From the NCBI GenBank assembly GCA_020635495.1, contig JACJZQ010000014.1:42047-106046 (forward strand): a stretch of 64,000 bases of DNA, given 5' to 3'. Of the stretch, positions 27,024 through 35,331 are shown piece after piece. Below the pieces are notes generated by a model that searched no databases, had not been told where the DNA came from, and saw only the letters and a list, made by a program, of their open reading frames with translations. Position numbers and translations under genes: made by a program. The first letter of the stretch is position 1. Each line of letters starts with the position of its first letter. Source of the stretch: Flavobacteriales bacterium. Its GTDB lineage: Bacteria; Bacteroidota; Bacteroidia; UBA10329.

Positions 27024-28912
27024 AAGAATTGATAGTTAAGGTTAATCAAGAATGAACGGCCCGGCATTGGTCGCCAAGCAATAGTTTGATACGTGGTATT
27101 GAATAGATTTTCGATGGTGCAATTGATTCCCAAGCGGTGTTTTGAAAACCGATGCTCGTACCCGAAAGACGCATACGAAAGTTGGTAGGCCGGTAGTGCA
27201 GAACCATTGTCAGAAGTGGTAAAACGCTCACCAATGAATTGATGTCCGAACAGCACCATCAACCCTGCCGTATGAACTGATAGCTGACCTCTCGCCTGCT
27301 GGGTTGGAACATATATCAATTGCTTGCCAACGGATGCATCATTTGCCGATGCACCTTTACTTACGGTAGATGATACCCAAGTGTGTGCTGCATTGAAACG
27401 AAGCAAGACTTTTCCTATTTTCATCGATAGATCAAGTTCAGACTCAACACCTCTGGTTGTTACTGCCCGCTTGTTTTGTGGGGTCCAGATTCCATCCAAC
27501 GGCAGCCAGATTATCCAGTTTTCAATCTCAGATCGGTAGAAAACGCTACCTAGTTGAATTCCGAACTTTTTCCATTGTCTGGCAATGTCAAACCCTGCCT
27601 CCCAACTGAACCCCGACTCGTTTTTGAGATTCTGATTTCCACCTGGAATCCAATAGAGGTCGTTCATTGTGGGTGCTCGGAAGTTTCTTGCCGCATTGCC
27701 TTTGAATTTCAACCAAGATGTAGGCTTGATCTCAATTCCAACCAGCCCTTGAACTGGACTGAACTTTCCGTCAATCACATCTTCCCTAACTAAAACCTGG
27801 GCACTGACCCACTTTTTAGGCACATATTTCAAGGATGCAAAAGCTGCTTGCCAGTACCGCCAATGTGGGGTGTTTCTGTAGGCACTGTCAGACCTTACGT
27901 GTTCGTTGAAAATATCGCCACCCAGCTCCAAATACAGATTGTAAGGCAGGTTTAACTTATACCTCACCAGATTCTTGTTGGCCTGATATAAATGATGAAA
28001 TGTGTACTCATTATTGTCAAAATATTCCTGCTTGCCGTAGATGTAGGAACCGGAAACTGACAACCTCGATTTTTTCCCGTGGCGTGTCCAACTCAGCACC
28101 CCCCAAATGTCTCGATCAAACAATTCCTCTTTGGTTGATGCCGTGAGCATGGTTGGCGGTAATTCCCTTTCCGCTTGAGAGTAGTACAAACTCAGTTTGA
28201 CCTTGTTCTTATCATTAACCATATAGCCAACCGAACGTGTAAATCCGATTCGCTCAACTTGGGCATGGGTCATCTCCTTCTCCTCTCGGGCCACACTTCC
28301 AATGTTTGTGAACTTGAAGTTGTTCTTGGCTGTATGGTACTCTACAGAGGTAGAACCAAACACTCGTTTGTATCTATCGCGAAGCTGAAGTTGCAAACCG
28401 TATGTACCAAACGAACCTGCATAGGTTTGCAGCCTTAGATCAAGGCCATCTTTGGCACGTTCTGACATCGACTGCAACTCAATGGTTCCGCCTATTCCGC
28501 CAGAATTATTGGTAAGACCAGCAGCACCATACAGAACCCGAACATTGGAAACACCTCCCAAGGAAATGGCAGAAAGATCGGATTGACCCAACATGGGATC
28601 GTTAATTGGAATTCCTTCCCAAACCACCTGGGTGTGTTGAGACCCGCTACCTCTGATGGAGAAATTCGCAACGCCACCCGGACTGTACGACCGGGTTGAG
28701 ATGAATCCTTCCAACTCCAGAACTTGCCTCAATCCTCTTGCTCGAAAGATTGTAAGTGTGATGGAATCTGATTCCGTGACGGAAGAGCCAATGGCTTCAG
28801 ATATTCGTTGAGCCGTTACCGTAACTTCAGGATACGAAACACTATCACTGACCTGCGCACGGCAGACAGCTAAATGCAAAACCAAGAACAGGCAAGCGCC
28901 TATGTGTTTCAT
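27020..28912 (-). CDS. btuB: TonB-dependent vitamin B12 receptor, BtuB-like
   Basis: A 630-aa outer-membrane receptor with signal peptide (1-19, ending CRAQ), a TonB-box region near YPEVTVTAQR (28-37), a plug domain (to about 150) containing SIRGSGSQHTQVVWEGIPIN in pieces, and a 22-strand barrel ending in an aromatic residue. Unlike the receptor at 59383 it has no CarbopepD domain. The cobalamin riboswitch directly upstream and the BtuG-like partner downstream set the substrate as cobalamin or a corrinoid. Size and plug start resemble E. coli BtuB (about 594 mature aa). Confidence 0.9.
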   Translation of the reverse strand: MKHIGACLFLVLHLAVCRAQVSDSVSYPEVTVTAQRISEAIGSSVTESDSITLTIFRARGLRQVLELEGFISTRSYSPGGVANFSIRGSGSQHTQVVWEGIPINDPMLGQSDLSAISLGGVSNVRVLYGAAGLTNNSGGIGGTIELQSMSERAKDGLDLRLQTYAGSFGTYGLQLQLRDRYKRVFGSTSVEYHTAKNNFKFTNIGSVAREEKEMTHAQVERIGFTRSVGYMVNDKNKVKLSLYYSQAERELPPTMLTASTKEELFDRDIWGVLSWTRHGKKSRLSVSGSYIYGKQEYFDNNEYTFHHLYQANKNLVRYKLNLPYNLYLELGGDIFNEHVRSDSAYRNTPHWRYWQAAFASLKYVPKKWVSAQVLVREDVIDGKFSPVQGLVGIEIKPTSWLKFKGNAARNFRAPTMNDLYWIPGGNQNLKNESGFSWEAGFDIARQWKKFGIQLGSVFYRSEIENWIIWLPLDGIWTPQNKRAVTTRGVESELDLSMKIGKVLLRFNAAHTWVSSTVSKGASANDASVGKQLIYVPTQQARGQLSVHTAGLMVLFGHQFIGERFTTSDNGSALPAYQLSYASFGYEHRFSKHRLGINCTIENLFNTTYQTIAWRPMPGRSFLINLNYQFL

Positions 28913-28967
28913 CTTTCCAAGCTCTGCTCCCGACCTTTATCCCGAAGGCAATGAGAACGTGATGCTC

Positions 28968-29135
28968 TGGGCAGGTCTTCTGACTTACTCGAACCTGTTG
29001 GCCTTCCCACCGCCTAAGGCGTTAGTGACCGAGAATAACAGGTCTTCTTCGAGCTTACAGCTGCGGGAACAGTCTCGGATCTTCACCGAATTCCCATTTT
29101 AATCTCGCACATCTGTTGGGATGCTTGAGAACCTA
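28968..29135 (-). promoter_or_regulatory. Cobalamin (B12) riboswitch
   Basis: Read on the - strand, the leader contains a GGTGAAGATCCGAGACTG core (29071-29093 region), then TCCCGCAGCTGTAAGC, and near its 3' end AAGTCAGAAGACCTGCC (about 28971-28988), the B12-box segment. These are the conserved blocks of the AdoCbl/cobalamin riboswitch, in the right order and spacing. It lies between a -7 box (29144-29151) and the btuB start at 28912, so it should repress the BtuB/BtuG-like genes when B12 is plentiful. Exact ends are approximate. Confidence 0.9.
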
Positions 29136-29143
29136 AAGCGGGG

Positions 29144-29151
29144 CGAAAGTA
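29144..29151 (-). promoter_or_regulatory. -7 box of the B12 operon
   Basis: The - strand reads TACTTTCG (TAnnTTCG). It ends about 9 bases before the first paired bases of the riboswitch, so the transcript would start right at the aptamer. Confidence 0.55.
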
Positions 29152-29184
29152 GGTAATTTACCGATTAGCGAATTGGCTATTTCA

Positions 29185-30456
29185 TCAACGCCTTCCATAC
29201 CATTGCTTCTTCTTTGGCTTTCCGCCACCCACACTATTGCTTTGTGGTTTCGGTCCCTGATGCGGCTTCTTGTCGCGTGGCGGCCGTTGGTTCTGTTGTT
29301 TTTTCTCGGGTGCGGTCTCCGGGTCCTGTGGCTCAAAACCAGGTATCACTTGTCGCACGAATTTTTCTCCCAGCAACTTCTCAATTCCAGCCACATAATC
29401 CACTTCATCACCTCCAACCAACGAGATGGCCTCTCCTGTGGCGCCTGCCCTTCCTGTACGACCAATGCGATGTACATAGTCTTCGGGAACATTGGGCAAT
29501 TCAAAGTTGATGACGTGCGGCAGCAGCGGAATGTCCAACCCGCGGGCTGCAATATCGGTGGCTACCAACACACGGATCTTGCCGCTTTTGAATCCGGCCA
29601 GTGCAGCGGTTCTGGCATTCTGTGTCTTATTACCGTGAATGGCAGCTGCGCTTATTCCTGCTTTTTCCAGCTTTTGACCAAGACGATTGGCGCCATGCTT
29701 GGTGCGTGTAAAGATGAGCACCTGTTGCCAGTTACCCTCTGAGATGAGTTTGATAGTGAGGGCAGTTTTGCGGTCCTTATCTACGCGAATAGTCCGTTGC
29801 TCGATCTTCTCAACCGTAGTGTTCTCTGGCGTGGCCGAAACCGACACCGGGTGGTGAAGGTAGGTCTGCGCCAACTTCTTTATCTCCTTGTTGAATGTAG
29901 CCGAAAACAGAAGATTCTGTCGCTTAGAAGGAAGGATATGAATGATACGGTTCAGGTCGCGCTGAAATCCCATATCGAGCATTCGATCGGCCTCGTCAAG
30001 CACAAGTATCTCCACATTATCGAGCCGAAGCAGGTTCTGTGTGTGCAGGTCGAGCAGGCGGCCTGGAGTGGCCACCAGTACGTCCACACCTTGCTTGATA
30101 GCTCGTACCTGCGGGTTCTGATTCACTCCTCCGAAAATGACGCTGTATCTTAGATGCAGGTACTTGCTGTAATCCTTCAACTCATCACCGATCTGCGCGG
30201 CCAATTCGCGTGTTGGAGTAAGAATGAGTGCCCTTACCGGACGGTTGTGTTTCTCTCTTCCCTGCGAAAGCAGTTGTAGCATTGGTAGTGCAAAACCTGC
30301 GGTCTTGCCTGTACCCGTTTGGGCAGAGGCCAAGATATCCTTGCCTTCCAGTACTACCGGAATACATTGTTCTTGTATAGGGGATGGCGTTTCGTATCCT
30401 TTTTCGCTGACAGCACGCAGCAGGGGTTCGGACAACCCAAGGTCTTTAAATAACAT
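29185..30456 (-). CDS. rhlE: DEAD-box RNA helicase, RhlE-like
   Basis: A 423-aa helicase. The Q motif (FKDLGLSEPLLRAV, SPIQEQCIP), motif I AQTGTGKT (45-52), DEAD (VLDEADRMLDMGF, about 150), SAT (FSATF) and HRIGRTGR are all present. The C-terminus (375-423) is a basic, Gln/Pro/Lys-rich tail, as in RhlE-type enzymes that act on ribosome assembly or RNA decay. It is monocistronic, with a -7 box 65 bases upstream. Confidence 0.95.
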   Translation of the reverse strand: MLFKDLGLSEPLLRAVSEKGYETPSPIQEQCIPVVLEGKDILASAQTGTGKTAGFALPMLQLLSQGREKHNRPVRALILTPTRELAAQIGDELKDYSKYLHLRYSVIFGGVNQNPQVRAIKQGVDVLVATPGRLLDLHTQNLLRLDNVEILVLDEADRMLDMGFQRDLNRIIHILPSKRQNLLFSATFNKEIKKLAQTYLHHPVSVSATPENTTVEKIEQRTIRVDKDRKTALTIKLISEGNWQQVLIFTRTKHGANRLGQKLEKAGISAAAIHGNKTQNARTAALAGFKSGKIRVLVATDIAARGLDIPLLPHVINFELPNVPEDYVHRIGRTGRAGATGEAISLVGGDEVDYVAGIEKLLGEKFVRQVIPGFEPQDPETAPEKKQQNQRPPRDKKPHQGPKPQSNSVGGGKPKKKQWYGRR

Positions 30457-30520
30457 GTTATGATCGATAGTTGTGAAACAGCCATCAATTCATTCAATGC
30501 CATTTCCGTTTATGAGTCGG

Positions 30521-30528
30521 CAAAGGTA
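30521..30528 (-). promoter_or_regulatory. -7 box of the rhlE gene
   Basis: The - strand reads TACCTTTG, a perfect TAnnTTTG, followed by a leader of about 60 bases to the start at 30456. The long leader may allow cold-shock-like control, but no structure is obvious. Confidence 0.55.
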
Positions 30529-30540
30529 GACTTAATAATC

Positions 30541-31551
30541 TCAACGTTCAGTGAAATCTGAAAATCTTACAACTTCACCTGTTCTGATGGATTCTAACGC
30601 GGCATCGGCCAATTGGTGCGAGAGCACGCATTCCTCATGCGCTACATTGGTGAGTTGACCGTTACGAATGCCATCTGCAAACTGCACCATCTCCTCAAAG
30701 TACGCCTCCTTGTACCGCTGCGGGAAACTGTAATTATACGGTTCGTAGCTTCCTCCCTTTTCAGTATACACATTTACCGAATTGTTACGCTCGTTCTCTA
30801 CCGTGGCCATACCGTTCTTCCCGAACACCTCTATGCGCTGGTCGTAGCCATAGGCTGCAATACGACTGGTGTCAATACTGCACACCATTCCATCGGCATA
30901 CTTAATGATCACCATTACGGTATCGTGGTCGTTGTAGCTCGCAATGGTTGCATCATACGCGTATCCAGCTGCAAATACCGTTTCGGGCTGCTTGGCCCCA
31001 AATAGGAACATCAGCATATCGAAATCATGAATCAACATATCATGAAAGATGTTGCCCGATATTTTGAGGTACTCGTAAGATGGTCGCGGGTTGTCGCGTG
31101 AACTGGCTTTTACAATGCGTGCATCACCCAATTCTGGCAATCTGCGTTTCAAAGCCATGAAGTTCTTATCGAACCTGCGTTGAAAACCAAGATGCAGCGC
31201 TAAACCATGCTTGGATGCCAATTCAAAACAGGTATTGATTTCCTCAACCGTATGTCCAACTGGTTTCTCCGTAAATACATGCTTGCCTGCTGTCAAGGCT
31301 TGGCAGATGTAATCGAAATGTGCATCTGTTGGCGATGCAACCACCACAGCATCCAAGGCATCATCTTTCATCAACTCGGTTAGTTCGGTGCTCCACTTAC
31401 AACCACGTACTTCACCTTCGCGCTGCGCCACTGCAGCATCGGTATCCACTACCGAATGCAGATCGAGGCCATTGATACGTTCGATGGATGTAAGATGGAA
31501 GTTGCCGGCTCTACCAAGACCTACAACGCAGATACGGATGGTGTTTTTCAT
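30541..31551 (-). CDS. Gfo/Idh/MocA-family NAD(P)-dependent oxidoreductase
   Basis: A 336-aa oxidoreductase from the ATG at 31551 (an earlier in-frame start adds 13 unlikely residues). N-terminal Rossmann IRICVVGLGRAGNFH holds the GxGxxG-type loop, and EKPVGHTVEEI (about 95-105) holds the catalytic Lys of the family. The C-terminal alpha/beta domain has the HDxLIHDFDMLMF motif, whose HD and H-x-x-D are catalytic in inositol dehydrogenases. The probable substrate is a sugar or inositol. It is a single gene with no carbohydrate cluster beside it. Confidence 0.92.
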   Translation of the reverse strand: MKNTIRICVVGLGRAGNFHLTSIERINGLDLHSVVDTDAAVAQREGEVRGCKWSTELTELMKDDALDAVVVASPTDAHFDYICQALTAGKHVFTEKPVGHTVEEINTCFELASKHGLALHLGFQRRFDKNFMALKRRLPELGDARIVKASSRDNPRPSYEYLKISGNIFHDMLIHDFDMLMFLFGAKQPETVFAAGYAYDATIASYNDHDTVMVIIKYADGMVCSIDTSRIAAYGYDQRIEVFGKNGMATVENERNNSVNVYTEKGGSYEPYNYSFPQRYKEAYFEEMVQFADGIRNGQLTNVAHEECVLSHQLADAALESIRTGEVVRFSDFTER

Positions 31552-31592
31552 GGCTGCAAAATAGTGTGGAAATGCATGTGATAGAAGCAATG

Positions 31593-31627
31593 AAAAAGGC
31601 CGTTAAGCTTTCGCCTAACGACCCTTT
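31593..31627 (-). terminator. Terminator downstream of the LamG/T9SS gene
   Basis: On the - strand, AAAGG-CGTTA pairs with TAACG-CCTTT with small bulges around a 10-base loop, ending in five T. It lies 23 bases past the stop of the 31650 gene and just upstream of the oxidoreductase start. Confidence 0.6.
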
Positions 31628-31649
31628 CACTCACAACATCAGTTATCGT

Positions 31650-34262
31650 TTACTCTACCACAAAACGTCTTTGTGCTGTTCCTTTTTCGGTCTGAACAAC
31701 CAAGAGGTACATTCCTTTTGCCAATGCCGAAACATCGATCGCTTTCGTATTCTGAGCATCGCTGCTTACCAGTTTTCCATCCATGGCGTAAACAATTAGA
31801 TTCTCAATTGTCTCAGTAGAAAGGATGTTCAAAACATTGGTTGCTGGAACTGGGAAAATGCGTACATCGGCCATGTTGGCTTCATTGATTCCAGTTACGA
31901 TCATGCTTGTGCATGCCGAAGTTTCGGTACAACCGTTGATGGTTACTTCCACTGCGTAGTTTCCGCTTACAGATGGCGTAAAATCCTGATCAGTTTCGTT
32001 AGCAATTGGTGCGTTACTATTATCGCAATCCACCCACTGATACATTGCTCCGACTTGGTCTGCCGAGATAGTTCCTCCATTCTGAGAAACAGCTACATCA
32101 ATATCAGCAATAACGATATCCTGAGTTTGCGTAACGGTGTTTCCGTTGCCATCATCGTAGGTCCAAGTAAGTGTGGTAGTTGCCGTAATTGGCAAGCTTA
32201 TCGGGGTTGTACCGAAGAGAATTCCCGCGCAATTATCTGTGGCACTTGGGTCTACAACGCTCGTTACTTCGCAATATTCAGTGATTATAGGCAATGAAAC
32301 CACGTCCGGAACAGGGTCCGCGTTGTCGTTGATCACCACTTCCTGTGTTTGAGTTGCGGTGTTTCCGTTGCCATCGTCATACGTCCAAGTGATGGTCGTG
32401 TTTGAACTGATTGGCAAACTGGCATTGTGCGTTCCTGTAATGGTACCAGCACAGTTGTCTATAGCTGTTGGGGCAGTCAATGAAGTTACCTCGCACTGAG
32501 CGGTGAGTGTGCTCAATGATTGGGAATCAGGAACCGGATCAATGGCATCGCCAATCGTTACAGTAACGGTCTGGGTCATTTCAAAGTCACATGCCGGATC
32601 AGATGGGTTGTTGCAGGCGAAAGACCCAGCAACCCAATCGGTTGTGGCATCCATGTTGACCAAAGTGCCATGGTTTCCTCCAACGATGTCGTTTGCAACC
32701 AGACCTGAACCATCATTGAACGGATAGACCGCAACGAGACCTGAACCTGTTCCATTCGAGCATTCGTTCATTAAGCCTTGAATCTCACCAATGCTTCTTG
32801 CATCATCCCACAAACGGATCTCATCAAATGCACCTAAATGTGTGGCAAATCCCCAATTGTTATTGATGTTGCTTCGCATGAAACCGAAATCGAACTGTGA
32901 GCCAGTGGTCTTGTGTAACGGAGAACCTGCAGTTGTTGCCAAAGCGGTCTTCTCTACACCATCGTAATAAACTTTTGTAGTGCTTCCATCATAGGTTACT
33001 GCCAAATGAAACCATGTGTTTAGTGGTGGCACCGGATATTCTTTGGCAGCCAAGGTATATCCCGGGCTATTTCGGTTATAGACCACAATCAATCTGTTTC
33101 CTCCAGCTTGTACGTAAACCTCAATGTCGCTCGTGCTGGCGGTTCCTGCTGAAAAAATCGCTCTTGAGCCTCCTGAGTTGGCTTTCAGCGTAGCTTCAAA
33201 TGTGAATCCTTGCTCGTAATTAAGAAATGAGGTTACTGGCACGTTGATGTAATCGTTGCTTCCGTCCAGATCAACTGCAGAGGAAGTGGTTGAGCCGATG
33301 GTTTCTGCAACAACATTGAAGGTGGTGGTTGAGGAAAGTGTTCCTGTATTGAAAGTAAGGGCGCTTCCTGTTCCCGTTGTTGGGCCAGCGATCACCGAAT
33401 TGTCGGTATCATTCCTCAAGGAGTAATTGATATTAAGCATGGATCCGCCAGTAGAAACCGTGGTAGAGCCATTGGAGCAGAGACTGGTTTGTGCGGCCGA
33501 AACTGTTTCGTCTGTTATGGCACCTTGCACCGTGATCTCAACGGTTGTGCTGGAAGTGTTTCCAGAAATGTCAGTAGCTGTTAGCGTTACCTGGTTTACA
33601 CCAATGTCTGAACAGGAGAACGTACTTTGACTTAAGCTGAATGTGGGTGTACCACAATCGGAAGTAGAACCGTTGTCCAGATCGGCCGCGTCAACAGAAA
33701 CCTCACCAGTTGTTCCAAGCTGAACACTGATGTTCTGCCCAATGGCAGTAACAGAGTTGCTGACACAACCACTCGTGTAAGTAAGATCCTCGAAATAAAC
33801 TTCCCAAGCCGTGTTGGTTGCCATTCGCATGGCGACATATTGATACGAACCTGTATATCCTGATAGATCGAAACTGAAAGCCGTCAATGTTTGCGAATTG
33901 GCGGCATAACTTGCCAGCGTTACGAACGAAGAAGGATTGGCCGGATCATCTACAACCCCAATTTCGATAGTTGCTGCCGGACCCCATGGGTAGATGTATC
34001 GAGAAGTAAAGCTCAGCACCCCACGCGCATTCACCGTTTTCGGCAGAATAGCCATCGCCTCGGCCTGGTTTACGGTTCTCAGGCGCAACTGATCCCCCAC
34101 CACATAGCAATTGTTCTGCCTATTCCAGCAAGCGGGAAGGTCGTTGCCTGTATAGCCATCGAAGTTCTCCGAAATGTTTTGAACCGCCACGGTACACTGC
34201 GCAATGGTTTTAACTTGGGTTGTAAACAGGGTGATGATCAGAAAGGATAGGACTTTTTTCAT
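31650..34262 (-). CDS. Secreted LamG/HYR-like protein with T9SS type A C-terminus
   Basis: An 870-aa protein (ATG 34262; an earlier start adds 19 residues with no signal). Residues 1-22 are a signal peptide; a jelly-roll region with a CVSNSV hinge follows. About 360-540 form a LamG/concanavalin-like domain (FHLAVTYDGSTTKVYYDG in pieces), then two DNCAG-containing HYR-like repeats, and a final 75 aa (VRIFPVPATNVLNI, VYAMDGKLV, LAKGMYLLVV) typical of the Por_Secre_tail/T9SS type A sorting domain. It is a cell-surface or secreted glycan-binding candidate. Single gene. Confidence 0.92.
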   Translation of the reverse strand: MKKVLSFLIITLFTTQVKTIAQCTVAVQNISENFDGYTGNDLPACWNRQNNCYVVGDQLRLRTVNQAEAMAILPKTVNARGVLSFTSRYIYPWGPAATIEIGVVDDPANPSSFVTLASYAANSQTLTAFSFDLSGYTGSYQYVAMRMATNTAWEVYFEDLTYTSGCVSNSVTAIGQNISVQLGTTGEVSVDAADLDNGSTSDCGTPTFSLSQSTFSCSDIGVNQVTLTATDISGNTSSTTVEITVQGAITDETVSAAQTSLCSNGSTTVSTGGSMLNINYSLRNDTDNSVIAGPTTGTGSALTFNTGTLSSTTTFNVVAETIGSTTSSAVDLDGSNDYINVPVTSFLNYEQGFTFEATLKANSGGSRAIFSAGTASTSDIEVYVQAGGNRLIVVYNRNSPGYTLAAKEYPVPPLNTWFHLAVTYDGSTTKVYYDGVEKTALATTAGSPLHKTTGSQFDFGFMRSNINNNWGFATHLGAFDEIRLWDDARSIGEIQGLMNECSNGTGSGLVAVYPFNDGSGLVANDIVGGNHGTLVNMDATTDWVAGSFACNNPSDPACDFEMTQTVTVTIGDAIDPVPDSQSLSTLTAQCEVTSLTAPTAIDNCAGTITGTHNASLPISSNTTITWTYDDGNGNTATQTQEVVINDNADPVPDVVSLPIITEYCEVTSVVDPSATDNCAGILFGTTPISLPITATTTLTWTYDDGNGNTVTQTQDIVIADIDVAVSQNGGTISADQVGAMYQWVDCDNSNAPIANETDQDFTPSVSGNYAVEVTINGCTETSACTSMIVTGINEANMADVRIFPVPATNVLNILSTETIENLIVYAMDGKLVSSDAQNTKAIDVSALAKGMYLLVVQTEKGTAQRRFVVE

Positions 34263-34405
34263 GTGTAAGTAGTTTCTGTGATGAGCCACAAACCTATCCT
34301 GCACGCACCCGACATTCAATTATCCTTCAGCAACGGACAATCGGTTTCATTAACAGCTAGACGACAGATGTGAGACGTCAGATTTCAGAGTACACTTGCA
34401 GTGAT

Positions 34406-35149
34406 CTATTTCACTGTGCTTTCGAATTCCTCCTTACGGTATTTCGAGAGTTTGGCCACGAGGTCACCTTGAAGGACAATGTCGCCTGCGCTGCGCTGGT
34501 ATTTCTCCATCATGTCCAAGTTCACGATCCATGATTTGTGACTTCGGAAGAAGTTGGGATTATCGGCCAAAAGGGTTTCGAAGTGCTTGAGGTTCTTGCT
34601 TACCAGATGTTGGCTGCCATCGGTAGTGTGGATGTGGCTGTACGATTCGCTTGCTTCAATGGCCACAATGTCATTCACTTCCAAAATGGTCTGGTAGCCT
34701 TTGATAGAAACGGAAATACGACTGACGGTTTTGCTTTTCAGTGCCTCGGTAAGCAGTTCTTGACTGAAACCACTGTCCTGCCCTAGCCGCTTTTCTACAC
34801 GCTGCACCGCTTCCTTCAATCGGTCAATATCGATGGGTTTGAGGAGGTAATCCACCGCAGAAACCTCGAACGCACGGATGGCATATTTATCGTACGCTGT
34901 GATGAACACCATTTCGAAATCCACCTTCTCGAAGAAGTTCACAATCTCAAAGCCTGAGTAGTTCGGCATCTCAATATCGAGGAATACCAATTTTGGTTTC
35001 AACGCATGAATGCTGTGTACCGCTACTTCTACGTTTGAGTAGCTGCCCAACACTTTGATGCTCGGGCAGAATCGCGCCAGCAGATTGGAGAGAATGCTGC
35101 GCGCGCTTTCCTCATCATCTACAATTATGGCTGTAATCTGCTGACTCAT
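34406..35149 (-). CDS. LytTR-family response regulator
   Basis: A 247-aa regulator (ATG 35149). The receiver domain has DDEESAR (11-17), phospho-acceptor Asp58 in FLDIEMPNYSGFE, and a conserved Lys near 107 (LLKPID). The LytTR DNA-binding domain covers about 145-245 (VAIEASESYSHIHTTDG, FFRSHKSWIVNLD). It is the partner of the LytS-type kinase 182 bases upstream on the same strand; the gap contains a palindromic repeat. Target genes are unknown. Confidence 0.95.
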   Translation of the reverse strand: MSQQITAIIVDDEESARSILSNLLARFCPSIKVLGSYSNVEVAVHSIHALKPKLVFLDIEMPNYSGFEIVNFFEKVDFEMVFITAYDKYAIRAFEVSAVDYLLKPIDIDRLKEAVQRVEKRLGQDSGFSQELLTEALKSKTVSRISVSIKGYQTILEVNDIVAIEASESYSHIHTTDGSQHLVSKNLKHFETLLADNPNFFRSHKSWIVNLDMMEKYQRSAGDIVLQGDLVAKLSKYRKEEFESTVK

Positions 35150-35238
35150 CAAAGCGAATGTAATCAGATATGCAGATGAGTGGGCTGTGGTTTTAGCAAT
35201 GAACCGATTTGTTTAGGAATGGCGTAAATGGAACGCCC

Positions 35239-35325
35239 ACGTCATTGCGAGCGGAGCTTTTCGCGAAACTTGGCAATCTGTCGGTTGAATGAGATTGCTT
35301 CGGTCATTCTTCCCTCACAATGACG
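35239..35325. repeat. Imperfect palindromic repeat with ACGTCATTG termini
   Basis: The left arm begins ACGTCATTGCGAG (35239) and the right arm ends CTCACAATGACGT (35325), near-perfect inverted termini. The interior carries AGCAATCTC-like and CAATCTGTCG segments that can pair further. It lies between the kinase and regulator genes. Similar CGTCATTGCGAG elements are scattered in many Bacteroidota genomes (general knowledge); only one copy is visible here. Confidence 0.75.
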
Positions 35326-35331
35326 TTCACA

